Both the position numbers and the translations under genes were made by a program. DNA of 64,000 bases from Poecilobothrus nobilitatus (lineage: Eukaryota > Arthropoda > Insecta > Diptera > Dolichopodidae). Where the stretch lies: the NCBI GenBank assembly GCA_947095535.1, contig OX352774.1, positions 119,059,996 through 119,123,995 on the forward strand. Direction: 5' to 3'. The first letter of the stretch is position 1. Each line of letters begins with the position of its first letter. The notes beneath the pieces are model-generated. The model was not told where the DNA came from and did no database searches. It saw only the letters and a program-made list of their open reading frames with translations. Below, in pieces: positions 35,483-47,479 of the stretch.

Positions 35483-37074
35483 ACCCGTACGATAAGTATC
35501 GGGTATAATAAAATTACTCCTCCGTTTGTAACACCTCGAAATAAGCGAGCTAAATATACCTTCAAAGGTATGGATCGGATCAGAAAAAAATTCTAAGTCG
35601 ATTGAGCCATGTCCGTCCGTCCGTCCGTCAGCACACTAACTCAAAAACTAAGAAATCTAGAATCTTGAAATTTACACAAAATATTCTGGGAGTAATTTGT
35701 AGGTTCCCTATTTTTTTTGGTTGAGTTTTGACCAAAACTTAGGGTAGCTCTCGAACACCTAACTTTTAGATCCCGACATTTTTTTTGAAATAGAGCTATG
35801 AAATTTTAACTACTGATAGATCTCACAAAAATATTAATTTTATTTTTAATAACTTTTTTTCGTAGCCCCACCTGTTACGGAGCTACAGCTCCCCAAAGGT
35901 TCAAAACAGCTCTATATTTAAATTGTTATAGCACAAGTTGTATAAGGCATATCTTCATTTTGAAAACGCCAAACGATTACTACTTTTATTAGCTTTAAAA
36001 GTATATATACAATAAATATATATTTGTGGCATACGGTGTCTTAATTTACCGTTATGCGAAACTCAAATTTTGAAAAATCCTTTAACCCTTCTATCTTCTA
36101 AAAGGTTAAAGTTGGAAACTTGAAATTTTGACAGAAGTTAGATCTTTGAAAATAAGTATGAGCATTTAAGAAATTTTTTTTGTTTCACTCCCCGTTTAGG
36201 AGCTGTAAGGGGTCAAAAACTGAAAATTTCCTATTTTTAAACACCTGTAACTTGAACACCTGTTAAAATTTTTTTCAAGTAATACACAAAAATTAAAGCT
36301 TCAACATTATACTCTTATTTCTGTTAACAACTTTTTTTAATAATATAGGGTTACTTTATAATTGACGAAAGTGTTACTTGATTTTTTCAAATTTTTTAAC
36401 AAATTTCTTTAACGAATTTTTTCCATTTTGTTTTACTCGATAATTTGAAATTGTTGAGGATATAATGCGTAGTACAAAAAAATGTAAATAAATAAACAAC
36501 ATAACGGTTGCTTAAAGAATTTTTATTTATATGATATTGATATATATACATACTTATATAATATCATGTTTATTTACATATCGCATATGTCACTAGTGAA
36601 TGAATGATAAGAGTATATATGTATATTATATAGCGCCGTATTTACATACATATATGTATTTTATTGTACTTATAAGAAACTATTCTGTCAATGGAATATT
36701 TAAATATAATATAATATAATATTTAAAATTATATTTACTATTTTGTACTAAGTAAATTTAATATACATTTACCGCTTAGTATGAAATGGTACTATAGAAT
36801 ATTTGAAAAAATTTGGATTGATAATCGTTATGTGGAAGGTTAAACATATAGTTTGTGGTACTATAAACATATCGTTATATTGTACATATAAACATATAGT
36901 TGGAATATATGTACAACCCATAGTTCTAGAAATTATGAAATTCACCCAAATTATTTTAAAATACTAAAATATTAAAAAAATAATATTGTAAGCAGAGTGA
37001 CAGGCTGTGAACATACTAACGGTTCGTACGGGTATCTAAGAGTTGACAAAGGCAACTGTATTCTTTCTCGTTTT
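35480..37074 (+). mobile_element. HEL-A element, complete copy
   Basis: The only uninterrupted HEL-A, about 1.6 kb. It has a start hairpin 'acccgtacgataagtatcgg', (GTCC)n at about 35612-35627, 'aactcaaaaactaagaaatc', a body sharing 'accgttatgcgaaactca' and 'cacctgtaacttgaacacc' with HEL-B (in inverse arrangement relative to the minus-strand HEL-B copies), and the end 'cgtacgggtatctaagag' / 'gttgacaaaggcaact' / 'ttctttctcgtttta'. The insertion lies in a HEL-C copy at a T-rich site; both junctions carry 'tttta', consistent with Helentron-type insertion between T residues or a short duplication. Non-coding. Confidence 0.8.
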
Positions 37075-37200
37075 ATATAAGCATAACTCAAGAGCTATAA
37101 AGCTAGATGTCTGAAATTTTATCAAAGAAAAAGTTAAATTTGATTTCAAAAACCTCTGTAAAATTTGATTGGTTTAAAACAGCAGTTAAAATTCGGTTTA
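37072..37200 (+). mobile_element. HEL-C element, right part after HEL-A
   Basis: Continues exactly where 35482 stopped: 'ataagcataactcaagagct', 'ataaagctagatgtctgaaa' and 'ctgtaaaatttgattggttt' correspond to 40150-40235 ('cataactcagtatctatcaa', 'gctaggtatctaaaatttt'). The true 3' end is not clear; family identity is lost near 37200. Confidence 0.6.
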
Positions 37201-37571
37201 GTTATAGTTACAGAAGAAAATAATACAACAATATTACATAAATAAAGTAGTATTATAACCTTTTCCAAACGGAACAGATCTTTAAATTTTATCCAGTTAA
37301 TTACAACTACTGAAAAGAAAATCTATAATATAATACACAAGATGTTGGCGAGACCTTGCCAACATGTAAAAATATATATTTTATATCTATAATAAAACAT
37401 TCACACTGAATGTAAACTAAACTGGCAATGATGATATTTCTGTATATTTATTTAATAAGTTAAAATTTTATTACCAGAGACACAAATCTTTGACTCAAAA
37501 GTATTATCAAGAGACACAAACATATAAGAGAAAAAAATAAATAAATTTAGTAAATATTATTACCAGAGACC

Positions 37572-37632
37572 AAATTTTCTACTAGAAGTATTATCAGAGT
37601 GTGTCTGATAATATTTCTAGTAGAAAAAATTT
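37572..37632. repeat. 26-bp stem, 5-nt loop hairpin
   Basis: 'ttctactagaagtattatca' on the left and 'tgataatatttctagtagaa' on the right form an almost perfect stem extending to 'aaatttt' / 'aaaattt', with one mismatch, a 2-base bulge and the loop around 'gtgtg'. Immediately after it the word 'ttctagtagaaa' is repeated. Related 'ttatcagagacacaaat' and 'attaccagagaccaaat' words occur at 37470-37575 and 38320-38345. Probably part of the Helitron-like body ending at 39005. Confidence 0.75.
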
Positions 37633-38978
37633 CTAGTAGAAAACCGTTTATTAAAAGTGAGTACAGTCAAAAAAGGAAAAGTACATACTTAAAAAACACA
37701 CATTTTCATTTTCATTTTGACCGCCACATCCATTATAAACTGGTCGCAGCGGTAAATTAAAAATAAATTATTAATCTTCTGTTGGCGTTTTCAATCTTTG
37801 TTTTGGAAAAAAAAAATAAAAATAAGTACTCTTAATAAAATTAAAACGCCTGAAAGTGAAAAGAGCAAAGTTTATTGTAAGCCTCATATTTATAAGAAAA
37901 AAATAATAGGCCGATTTTGTTCTTGACTTTGTTTTCATTAGTATAAAAGCTGGTAAAAGCTTCGTAATATGTAACATACTTTAAAATAGTTTTGTTTATT
38001 TAGGTTGAAATTTAGATTTTTAAGCTAAATTCTCGGTATAACTGGTATATAACATAAAATATTCGAAATTTTTTTATTAATATAAAATTCGGCAGACTTA
38101 AATAATTATATTTCATAACAGAAGTCTGGAACTTACCAAATATTATAGAAATGGATATTTTTCTTAAAAAAAAAAAAAACTAACATAGAAAATATCATTT
38201 TAGAAGCCTTCTCTCACAATAGATTCATAATTTTGTACTAATTTATTATTAGACCATTAAATTAAAAAGCTGTCGAAAACAACTGTCACAAAAAAAAGCC
38301 CCCGAAAATTTATGAAATTTCATTATCAGAGACATGAATCTTTTATTAAATATACCAAAGACCTCTTCCAAAGTACATTATTTTAAATAAAATAAATTCA
38401 GCAAATTTTTTTCAAGCAAAAAAAATAAACGCAAAAGACTTGAAAGTAGTTTTGGTAATTAATGTAATTTCGCGGCGAAAACAACTGTTTTTCATCGACA
38501 TAAAAATTTTTTTTTAAAACTAAAGAAAAATAGAGAGTAAAATTTTAACAAATATTAAAATTATTTTGATTATTGGTATTGTTTTAAATGTAACAAAAAA
38601 AAAAAAAAATGTTGTAGCGGTTGGTGTTGGTTGGTTTTTCGCCGGTTTTTAGTGTGCACTTTATACATGTGTTTCAAACAATTTTTGAGATATCGGCACG
38701 AACTTTTACCCTGAATGTGTTTTTAGCTTGACCATTTTTTCTCAATGATTAAAAAACTGTCAAAAATTACCGCCACGAAGAAACGGCGAGAAAAAATTAA
38801 TAAACTGTACCTAACATTTTTAATTTTATGTGTTTAGATTTGTTTTGTTTTTTTTTTATTACAAGTAAGTAAGTGATTTCAACGTTTTTTTAATGGTGCT
38901 GATATAAAAATGAAATTTTTAGGTAGTTGATTAAGGGAGTCAGTATGATAACGTAAATGTTTTTGAATCTATAGAAAT

Positions 38979-39006
38979 TGTGCAATTGCACAGGGGATTT
39001 TCTAGT
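38979..39006 (+). mobile_element. Helitron-type 3' terminus
   Basis: A 14-nt perfect palindrome 'tgtgcaattgcaca' (38979-38992) is followed by nine bases (gggg then A/T) and CTAG (39002-39005), with T as the next base. Known Helitrons end in a short hairpin 10-12 nt before CTRR and insert between A and T, so the layout is diagnostic though short. Upstream sequence (38620-38820) has a GC rise with 'gagatatcggcacgaac' and 'tttcgccggtttttag' and no frame. The 5' end is not fixed; 'tctataataaaacattcaca' at 37386 begins with the expected TC after A and is one candidate. No Rep/helicase coding is visible, so this would be a non-autonomous copy. Confidence 0.6.
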
Positions 39007-39887
39007 AATAATATAATATCTAAAGTTTTAAAATAAAATTACATTAATATTCTGGCAAAACAAATCTTGAATTATTATTCGATTTGAATTTTAATTGCTA
39101 AAAATCAAATATAAAATAAAATAAAATTAATAAAATAAAAAAAACATTGCAAATTTTGATAATAATATATTATAATATATGTATATAATTTTCTGTCAAA
39201 TTAGTCAAAGATACACACATAATTGCTAAAATTTATCTTTCTTTCCAAAAAAAAATTTATTAACCATTAATAATTTTATGTCTACCTTCAATTTTGATAA
39301 GTTAAACAACTCAAAATCACAAAAAAAAAAGAAAACACAAAATTATTATTGCCATTGAAAAATTTTTTGGGGTGGCATAATTAAATCCTGAACCAAACTA
39401 GTGGTTTGAGTGTAGACAGAAGTTTTTAATTAAATTATTTTCTTTTTTTATTAAGGGGCCAGGCAAATATTAGGACTTGAAAGGGAAAAAACCAATAATA
39501 TTTGTTGTAGTACTGATTAATTTTGGTCTCACGTAGATAAAACCCTTAGACTATACTTAAGGCATATTTCAAACGGAAAAAGTTATAAAAACATATGAAC
39601 AGGAGGTAAAAAAGAGACTAAAATTGTAGGAGAATAATTTGATATTAATTCTGAAAAAATACCTTACAAAAACAAAAAAACTAAAGCTAAGATAGAGGAA
39701 GATCATGTAAAACCAAGTAGCAACTAAATATTAATGTATAGCCTAGGGATATTAATTAATTTACCCTGAGATCATGAAGTATAGAAAAAGAAAAATTTCA
39801 AAAAAAAGAAAACTGTTATTTAAATAAGAATAAAAATTTCAGGTTTTATTCTTAAGTTTCAAGAACATTTTTGATTTATAATCGTTT
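39007..39887. other. AT-rich stretch, no gene seen
   Basis: Nothing recognised apart from a few A runs. No frame of interest. Confidence 0.4.
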
Positions 39888-40650
39888 ATTATAGCGGTAT
39901 GAATGTTCAATGGTATAATAAATTTGCCATTATGTTTGTGACACCTTAAAGGAGTCGAGTTAGGTATAGTGTCAAAGGTATTGATCTGCTCAAAATCGAA
40001 TTCTAAGTCGATTAAGCTGTGTACGTCCATCTTTTAGGAGCTTGAAATTTTTTTACATCACTTTTGCAAAATTGTTAGCCTTATTTAAATCCAGTATTTT
40101 CGTCCGCTGGATTTGAGATGCCATACAACTTCTTTCTTTATATTGACATAACTCAGTATCTATCAAAGCTAGGTATCTAAAATTTTGCAAAATAGTGTCG
40201 AATTACAGGCCAGCAATACTTGTAAAATTTGGTTATGCTGGTGCTGCAGAAAATAACTCAGTATATATTGAAGCTCGATATCTAAAATTTTGTAGAAAGA
40301 TGTCAAATTGCATGCTAACAACTACTGAAAAAGTTAGTTGAGCTAGAGCTGTACGTTCAGGCTTCTTACCCCTCTTGAAACTTTATAAAGTTAAGTGTCT
40401 TAAATTTTACAAAAGATGATAAAGTTTTAGGGCAATAACTTCTTTGAAATTTGGTTGTCCTGCTGCAATAGATTCGGGTAGCTGTCATACAACTCCACAA
40501 GTTACATAAATATCCCTCGGTAACGTCGATACTAAAACATCTGAAATTTTTTAAAAGATGATCAAGTTTTTTAGAAACAAGATATACCTATTAAGTTCAT
40601 ACGGTTATCCCAGAGTTGTCACAGTCTACTCTACTGCACTATTGCTAGTT
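39888..40650 (+). mobile_element. HEL-C element
   Basis: Start 'gcggtatgaatgttcaatgg' with 'tataataaatttgccattat', then 'gtgacaccttaaaggagtcg', 'gattaagctgtgtacgtcca' (GTCY block reduced). Two or more tandem units of ~125 bp follow ('taactcagtatctatcaaag', 'taactcagtatatattgaag', each followed by 'tatctaaaattttg'), then the 3' end 'gttcatacggttatcccaga' and 'gttgtcacagtctactct'. The end motif GTTCATACGG is the inverse of the canonical start CCGTATGAAC seen at 57030-57050. Antisense frame 39839-40030 is a shadow. Confidence 0.7.
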
Positions 40651-42846
40651 TTCCTTATAATAAATCGTTGAAGGCATAAATAATTTAATTAAGTATTGAC
40701 AATAAAAAATTAAACTAATAAAAATTGATTAATTTGGAAAATATATTATTTACTTATATCTTTTTTTAAAATTCTACGCAAAGTCAATTGAAAATTGAAT
40801 ACATTTTTATTTTTTTGATTTTTTACTTTTTAAAATAATTAAAATTTTTTTGTTAGGATTAATATCCAATATTTAAATGATGTCCTTTTTGTCATAAACG
40901 GAAATAAATAAAAAAAAAAAATATTAAAACGTTCAAAAATAAATCAATATTCCTGAGAAATAATAATTGAATTAAGAAGAAATTGAAAATTTCTCTCCCA
41001 ATTTATTTTTTGTTTCGAAATTTTTCAAAGTATTCTACAAGGAAAAAAATTATTTTATTTAGAAGCGTTGGTTTAAAAATATGATTAAGCTTTATAAAGT
41101 ATATTTATAAAAATATAATTATAATTTTGAGAATTTCCAGAAATACAAAAAAATAAATAAAACAACAAGCAAAAAGTTTGTTTTAAAAGAAAAATATTTA
41201 TAATCTTCTTCTCTGAATCTAAATTGTATGACCTTGTCATAGGTAATTTAAGGATTTATTCTAACCATTTTTGGCTTTGTTGTTTTTTTTTCCTCTAAAA
41301 TTATAGCAGCCTTAAAATGTATTCAATCCAATACCATTAGAATTATTTAAAAGCTCAAGTTAATGAAATAAACTAATTAAAATGTATTTACTAATTAAAA
41401 ACTGAAAGGACTCCAAAGGATCAAGAAAGTACAAACATTTTATTTAAAAAATACCTTTAAGAAAACTCTAGATACTCTGTAAAGTAAAGTAAGATACAGT
41501 TAAAATCAATTTAAATTGTACAATAACGAATTGAAGAAAATATTGAAGTTTTATGTTTTATGCTACTTTTAATTTTAATTAACGCAATTTATACCAGTGA
41601 TTACTTTGTAAGTGTTGATGTTGGCTTAAATTCTGACTTTAAATATTGTTTTGTTGATTCTTTTGTTTTTTTAAAGGTCTGGCTGTGAGTTGGTTTTTCT
41701 AATCAAAAAATATTTTTTTGACTGATTCAATGCTGGAAATATCTTTATTCCGATACGGAGGATAAATCTCACTTGAAGTCTAATGTTGGTAATTAAAAAA
41801 TGTTTCGTGATATAGCGATCTGAAAAGTTCTTTGACCATAATGAAGTTTAAGGTCAAGTTTGCCAATAACACAAGAATAACAAATTTTAATTCTAAGATA
41901 TATTTTTTAAAGCTTAGATTTTTATATTTTTTCCTTTTAGATTGAAATTTTCATAATTTTCTCAAAAGAATTTAATTTTGTAAGAAACAATACCATAATA
42001 TTAGAAAAAAAAAATCACATTTTGATTACAATATATAATATACTATGTATACACTGTGTATTTTTCCTTAATAAATTTAAAATTTTTCATGTTTTTCATA
42101 AAAAAAAGAAAAGATATTGTTACATAATCTTTTCATTCATATTTCATTAAAAATATAGATAAGATTCCATTAAACAAAGAAAACAAATATATTAAAGTGT
42201 AAATCTTTTAATGTTAATTTTTTAGCTCTTTATATTATCTTCTTATCGTAGTCGTTATTTGAAATAAAAAAACTGATATTCTTTTCTTTTTTAATCATTC
42301 ATTTTCTGTTATTCTGCTTGTAAAGTTTATCTAAGGTTTAACCTTTTAAATATATTATTCCAAGGTGTTAAACATATATTTTAATTTTTTATTTTCTCGT
42401 AAATATTTTATAAATAAAGTGTTTAAATCGTGAAGCAAGTCGACGAAAATAATGCACATTCATTGTTATTGACAATTCAAACCCAAAACTCGTGAATATT
42501 TTATTAACGCTGGTGAATTAAATATGAAAATTTGGTACAGGTGAAGTAAAATAGCTGTTTCCATCTAAAATAAATTAAACCTATAACGATGATACTAAAA
42601 CAAAAAAAAAATATATAAACGAAAGTGGACTTTGCTTTACAAGTGGAAGTTGATGTTTATTAAAACTTCATTCAAAACAATTCGAGAAGTACATTTATCT
42701 TTTGCCTACAGAAAACTCTTTTTCTGAATACCAAAAAATATAGCTTGCTAAGTTATATTTTCATAGCATTTTAAACAGAGCTTGTTTTTTTAATATATTT
42801 ATACAATATATTATACTCGTAAATATTCCAACTTGACTTACCGTTT
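40651..42846. other. AT-rich stretch, no gene seen
   Basis: About 2.2 kb of A/T-rich sequence without recognised repeats or frames. Confidence 0.45.
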
Positions 42847-43411
42847 GAACTAAACGCGAAGTACAAAAATGAACTAATCCCTAATATTTTGGTAAAGTTC
42901 ATTTTTTTAGGGTTTAGTTCATTTTTAGAATTTGGGAATAAATTCATATGCTTTGAATCCCAAAAATATTTTTGAATTTGTTCGTATTTTTTGAGGATCA
43001 GTTCTTTTTTTTGGAAATTAGTTATTTTTTTTTGACATTCAGTTAATTTTTTCTTTTGAGATTAGTTCATTTTCTTCAATTAAAAAATGTAATATAGCGC
43101 TGTACGTCCGATGTCACGGCTAAGTTGAGTTGCTTGTGTATTTCGGAAAAAGCGTATAAGCGTGATTTTCTAACCAACTCTAAAATCCTCCCCAATCGTT
43201 ACATTTAAATTTTAATTATTTATAAATCAAATCACTTAAAATAGTGAGAGTTTCCGGCCTCAAATCCTCGCTAAATAAATGATTGAAACCCTGATTTTGT
43301 AAATAACTCTATAGTCTCTGATAATTATTTTTTTCACATGCATATTCAAACAAAAACTAAAACGCAAAAATATTGAGGATTAATTCATTTTTGAATTGGG
43401 GGTTAGTTCGT
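42847..43411. mobile_element. FBW-4, foldback-like element
   Basis: Terminal inverted arms 42847-42893 and 43366-43411 match over ~45 bp: 'caaaaatgaactaatccc' with 'taatattttgg' at left; 'aaaaatattgaggattaatt' and 'catttttgaattgggggtta' at right. Between 42890 and 43080 the word 'agttcattttt' recurs about seven times in degenerate form ('ggtttagttcatttttagaa', 'gaggatcagttctttttttt', 'gagattagttcattttcttc'). The core 43141-43320 contains the repeat shared with FBW-3 and FBW-5 ('cggaaaaagcgtataagc', 'aaccaactctaaaatcctcc') and a second weaker unit ('gattgaaaccctgattttgt'). No frame. Confidence 0.65.
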
Positions 43412-43697
43412 AACGTTCTTTTGAGTATACAAAAAGGTACGGAAGAAAAACAGTTGCGTTTTATTATTCTTGTACGAAAATCGATCTAAAAGTTAAATAA
43501 ATGTGTCATTACGTTTGTGATGATACGAGATATATATAGAAAAGTCAGGACTAAATTCTGAGCTATAAATCTAGTGGAGCAAAGTGGAGTTGGATTTCTG
43601 CGTCTTTTTCGATTACATTTTTATATAAATGGCACTTTTTCTATTGAAATGAAACAAGATCAACCGCCTAGTTCAAATACGTACCATATAATTTTTT

Positions 43698-44855
43698 ATA
43701 CACGTATGAACTTATGTTTAAGGGTATTATAAATTTACCATTACGTTTGTGTGGCACCTTAAAAGAGCTGTCCTAGATACAGATTCAAGTGTATGGATCC
43801 GCTCAGCATTGGATTCTCAGTCTATTAAGCCGTATACGTGCGTCTGTTCGCTCGCATGATAACTCAAAAAATAAAGTAGCTAGGATTCTTAAATTTTTAC
43901 TACATCAGTTTTGAAAAATTGTTAGTTTCGCTATTTAAATTCAGCAGTTCGAGTAGCTGCCATAAAATTTTTTCCTTCATATGAAAATATTAACTCAGTG
44001 TCAATTGAAGCTAGGTATCTGAAATTTTGTGAAAAGAAGTTGAGTTACATGCTAAAAAGTTCTGTAAAATTTGGTTGGACTAGAGCAACAAGCTCAGATA
44101 GATTGCATATCTTGGAACTTAATGAAATTAGGAGTCTGAAATCAATTGTAAAAGATTATAAAGTTGTATGGCAATAATTTCTGTAAAATTTGGTTATGCT
44201 GGTGCAACAGAATTGGGTAGCTACCATACAACTTCTTCTTTTAAATGAAAATATCTCAATATCTATTGAAGCTAGATATCTGAAATTTTGTGAAAAGATG
44301 TCAAATTGCATGCCAGCAACTTCTGCAAAATTTAGTTGTACTAGAGCAGCAAGTTTGGATAGATTTCTTATATTGGAACATAATTAGGCTAGAACATAAT
44401 TAACTTTATATAACCATAACTTATAGTGTCTTATTAAAATGGGTATCTGAAATACAAAGTTAAAAAGAAGCACTACCGCTCAAAAGAATTTAAGTTTTAT
44501 GCGATTGATCTCTACAAAATTAGCGCAACAGCTTCACATAACTGACATACAAATGCGAAATTTATATTCTTATATTTTGGTACTTAATTAAGCTAGACAT
44601 ATGAAATTTTGTAGAAAATGATCAAATTTTATGTAAACAACTTCTGTGAAATTTGGTTGATTTGACTCAACTGGTTCGAGTAGCTGTCATACAACTTCGA
44701 TATTTACATAAATATATCTCGGTTTTTAATTAAATGAGATATTAATTGAAACTTTGTAAAAGAACCTAAAATTATATGGAAACATCATATTATATTATGT
44801 TCATGTCGGTATCTTAGAGTTGACACAGACTACTCGATACTCTTTTTCGTTTTTT
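43698..44855 (+). mobile_element. HEL-C element with expanded tandem body
   Basis: Start 'acacgtatgaacttatgttt' / 'aagggtattataaatttacc', 'acgtttgtgtggcacctt', 'aagccgtatacgtgcg' and 'tctgttcgctcgcatg' (GTCY remnant). Six or so units of about 120-140 bp follow (near 43859, 43990, 44110, 44252, 44370, 44580), each with variants of 'gaagctaggtatctgaaatt', 'ttgtgaaaagatgtcaaatt' and 'gtaaaatttggttggact'. The 3' end is 'atgttcatgtcggtatctta' / 'gagttgacacagactactc'. The frame at 44190-44387 is a shadow of the tandem units. Longer than the 0.55-0.76 kb copies because of extra units. Confidence 0.7.
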
Positions 44856-45190
44856 TTTTTAAATTTCCTTAAGAGACACATTTAAATTTCAAATGAAGTT
44901 AAAAAGTGAAAATTTATTAGGTGATCCCCCTATTCTTTAAATCGTGTTTTATATATTTATACTTAAATTTAATATTTTTATATGATTTTAAATGGAGACA
45001 ATACCTATTTTTTTTTTTTTTTGAATAATAAAAAAGGCATACTATAATGCAATTTATTATTAAAAGGATTCTTTATACGTACGTATATAATGTATGTAAA
45101 ATACAGATATCCTACTGTTTTCTAAGGGTTCATTGAAAAATTTAAAAAACATTAAATATTTTTAAATATTATATATATTTATATGTTATA
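44856..45190. other. AT-rich stretch, no gene seen
   Basis: Flank between HEL-C and the MITE. T runs near 45010; nothing else recognised. Confidence 0.4.
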
Positions 45191-45192
45191 TA

Positions 45193-45494
45193 CAGGGTGT
45201 TTCCGACTCGATGCTCTTCCTTGAAATGGGTGATCGGGCATGTCGAGACGAACAAAAAATTGTGTTGGAGGGGGCAGCTGAGAAGTTACTCTACAAAACG
45301 CATTCTTTTTATCTCCCTATAGTCTTTCAAAAGTTCTAGATTTTTTTATGAAAAGTCGTTAAAACATCTTTGACCCCTCATATCTCGAAAAGAGCCAAGA
45401 TTAGACCCCCAGCTCTTTCCACTATGATTTTTTCTTCGTCTCGACATGCCCGATCACCCATATCAAGGAAAACCATCGAGTCAGAAACACCCTG
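45193..45494. mobile_element. TA-flanked MITE with ~66-bp terminal inverted repeats
   Basis: 302 bp bounded by TA on both sides (45191-45192, 45495-45496). The left end 'cagggtgtttccgactcgat' and the right end (reverse complement) 'cagggtgtttctgactcgat' continue as matching inverted repeats through 'tgggtgatcgggcatgtcga' and 'gacgaa', about 66 bp with a handful of mismatches. The interior (about 170 bp) contains 'ggagggggcagctgagaag' and has no open frame. TA duplication, CAGGG start and size point to a non-autonomous Tc1/mariner-type element (family knowledge; no transposase present). High arm identity suggests fairly recent mobility. Only one copy is in this window. Confidence 0.88.
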
Positions 45495-45496
45495 TA

Positions 45497-46261
45497 TATA
45501 TGATACATAAAAGAGTTGAATAATAAAAAAATTTCTTTTAAATTTTTATTGAGTACATTTTTAAAAATTTTGATTAAATGGAAAATAATGAACTTAGGTT
45601 ATAATTTTCTTTTACGATTGTCCTAAAATTTTACAACTTTTTATAATTTGTATATTTTTTTTCTTAAATTTTGTAAAATGCTTTTGTTTTATCCGTAGGT
45701 GGACGAAAATGAATTTTTTTAATATTTAGTTTAATTTTTAAGGGTTTTTGTAGTAACATTAAATAATTTGTAAGAAAACAAAATAATTATAATATGTCTA
45801 ACATGTTTGTTGTTAAAAATGCGAACTTACTGTGGTAAAACGAAAATTAATAAAATTTTTTATCAATAAAATACAAGGATCCTTGTATGAAACCATTTAT
45901 TTTTTATTTTATTTTTTTACTGTTTATAGCCGTTGTAAGGAGACAGTTTTTTTGTTGAACAAAAAGTAAAAATATCAAAAAAATTTTGAAAAAACAAAAA
46001 AATGTTGCAAACAAATTCTCGCATAACGAAAAAAGTTGAAAAATAAAATGCTAAAAATTTATCTCGAATGAGAAAATGTCGAAAAAATAACTAATAATGC
46101 GGCAGATAATTGTGACCGCCATATATGTGTCTTTCAATATTACTATAGTTTAAGAAAAATTTCTGTAAGTTTTATTTTGAATTGTAAATAATAGAAAATA
46201 AAATAAAACATTGAAAGAAAAGAAATGTCAAATAAATTATATATCCTACCTATAGAAAAAC
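45497..46261. other. AT-rich stretch, no gene seen
   Basis: No repeat family or gene recognised. Confidence 0.4.
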
Positions 46262-47456
46262 AAGGTAGAATGTAAACCAACGGTTTTTAAAAGCGCACAT
46301 TTCCAAAAGACAATACAAACGTATAGAATTGTGATTTGCACAAAAATTTGAGAATTTCATGTAACAAGAAAAAACGTGAAAATAGGACTTTCCGGAATTT
46401 TTAGGGGATTTGTACAGATGCCTAAGTTACAGGTGTCTAAAAATAGCAAATTTTCAATTTTTGAAGCGTAATAACTCTTAAACAGGGATTTGTACCAAAA
46501 AGTTTTCCGAGGAAATTTCTACTAATTCTAAAAGGTCTTTCTCGTCTCAAAATTTCAGGTTCCTATCTCAAAGCGTGCCGGAGTTATGAAAAAAGAAATA
46601 TCATGCAAAATTTGGTTTTAACATAACGATTAATTTAAATAGTAAATTACAAAATATTGCATAATTTTGATATTCTTCTACAGAGGTAACAAAATTTCCG
46701 GTATTCTAGTGTTTTTAGATTGTAAAACTCTACGCATAGCCCGAGGTATATACATCTGAAAATAGGGCTTTTTTGCAATTTTGGGAGGCTGTAACTTTGG
46801 AACCCTATACAATTAAAGCAAACCATTAACACACATACAAACATATATTACTGGAGCTTTAATTTTTTTGTCTTGCCGAAGAAAAATGTATATACAGGTG
46901 CCTAAGTTACAGGTGTTTAAAAATAGCAAATTTTCAAATTTTGAGCCCTAATAGATCATAAACAGGGAGTGGTACAAAAAAATTTTCTGAGCAAACTTAT
47001 ATTAATTCTAAAATTCTTGCCTCAAAGTTTCAAGCCTTTATCTAAATGCGTACGGGAGTTATGAAGGTAGAAAAGTCATGGAAAATTTGGTTTTCACATA
47101 ACGGTAAATTTAAATACTAAATTTAAAAATTATATATAGTTTTATTTATAAAGATTTATAAAGAAAAAAAAAATTCCCGTCGAATGGCGTTTTCAGATTG
47201 AAAAAATGTTAAGCGGAACATAAAATATACGCGTTTAAAAATAGGGCTTTTTCAAAGTTTGAAGGGCTGTAGTTCCCTGATGAATGGGGCTACATGAAAA
47301 AGTTCTTCCACAAAATTAATTTTTTTAGGAGACTTATCAATGGTTCAAATTTGTTTTCTCTATCTTTAACGGTGTAAAAGTTTTGTAAACAGACGGACAG
47401 ACAGAGTGAAATTAATAGGCACATTTTTTCAAATTTTTTTTGGAAATGTGCTAAAG
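46262..47456 (-). mobile_element. HEL-B element with internal duplication
   Basis: The left (3') end is 'caaggtagaatgtaaaccaa' / 'cggtttttaaaagcgcac' / 'atttccaaaagacaatac'. The right (5') end has 'gtaaacagacggacagacag' and the hairpin 'gcacattttttcaaa' ... 'tttggaaatgtgc' at about 47419-47453. The body is present twice: 'cctaagttacaggtgtctaa' at 46421 and 'cctaagttacaggtgtttaa' at 46900, each followed by 'aaatagcaaattttcaa' and 'aaacaggga', so a ~475-bp unit is tandemly duplicated, giving 1.2 kb instead of ~0.8 kb. Antisense frame 46647-46844 is a shadow. Confidence 0.75.
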
Positions 47457-47479
47457 AGTAAAAGTAAAATACTACAAAA

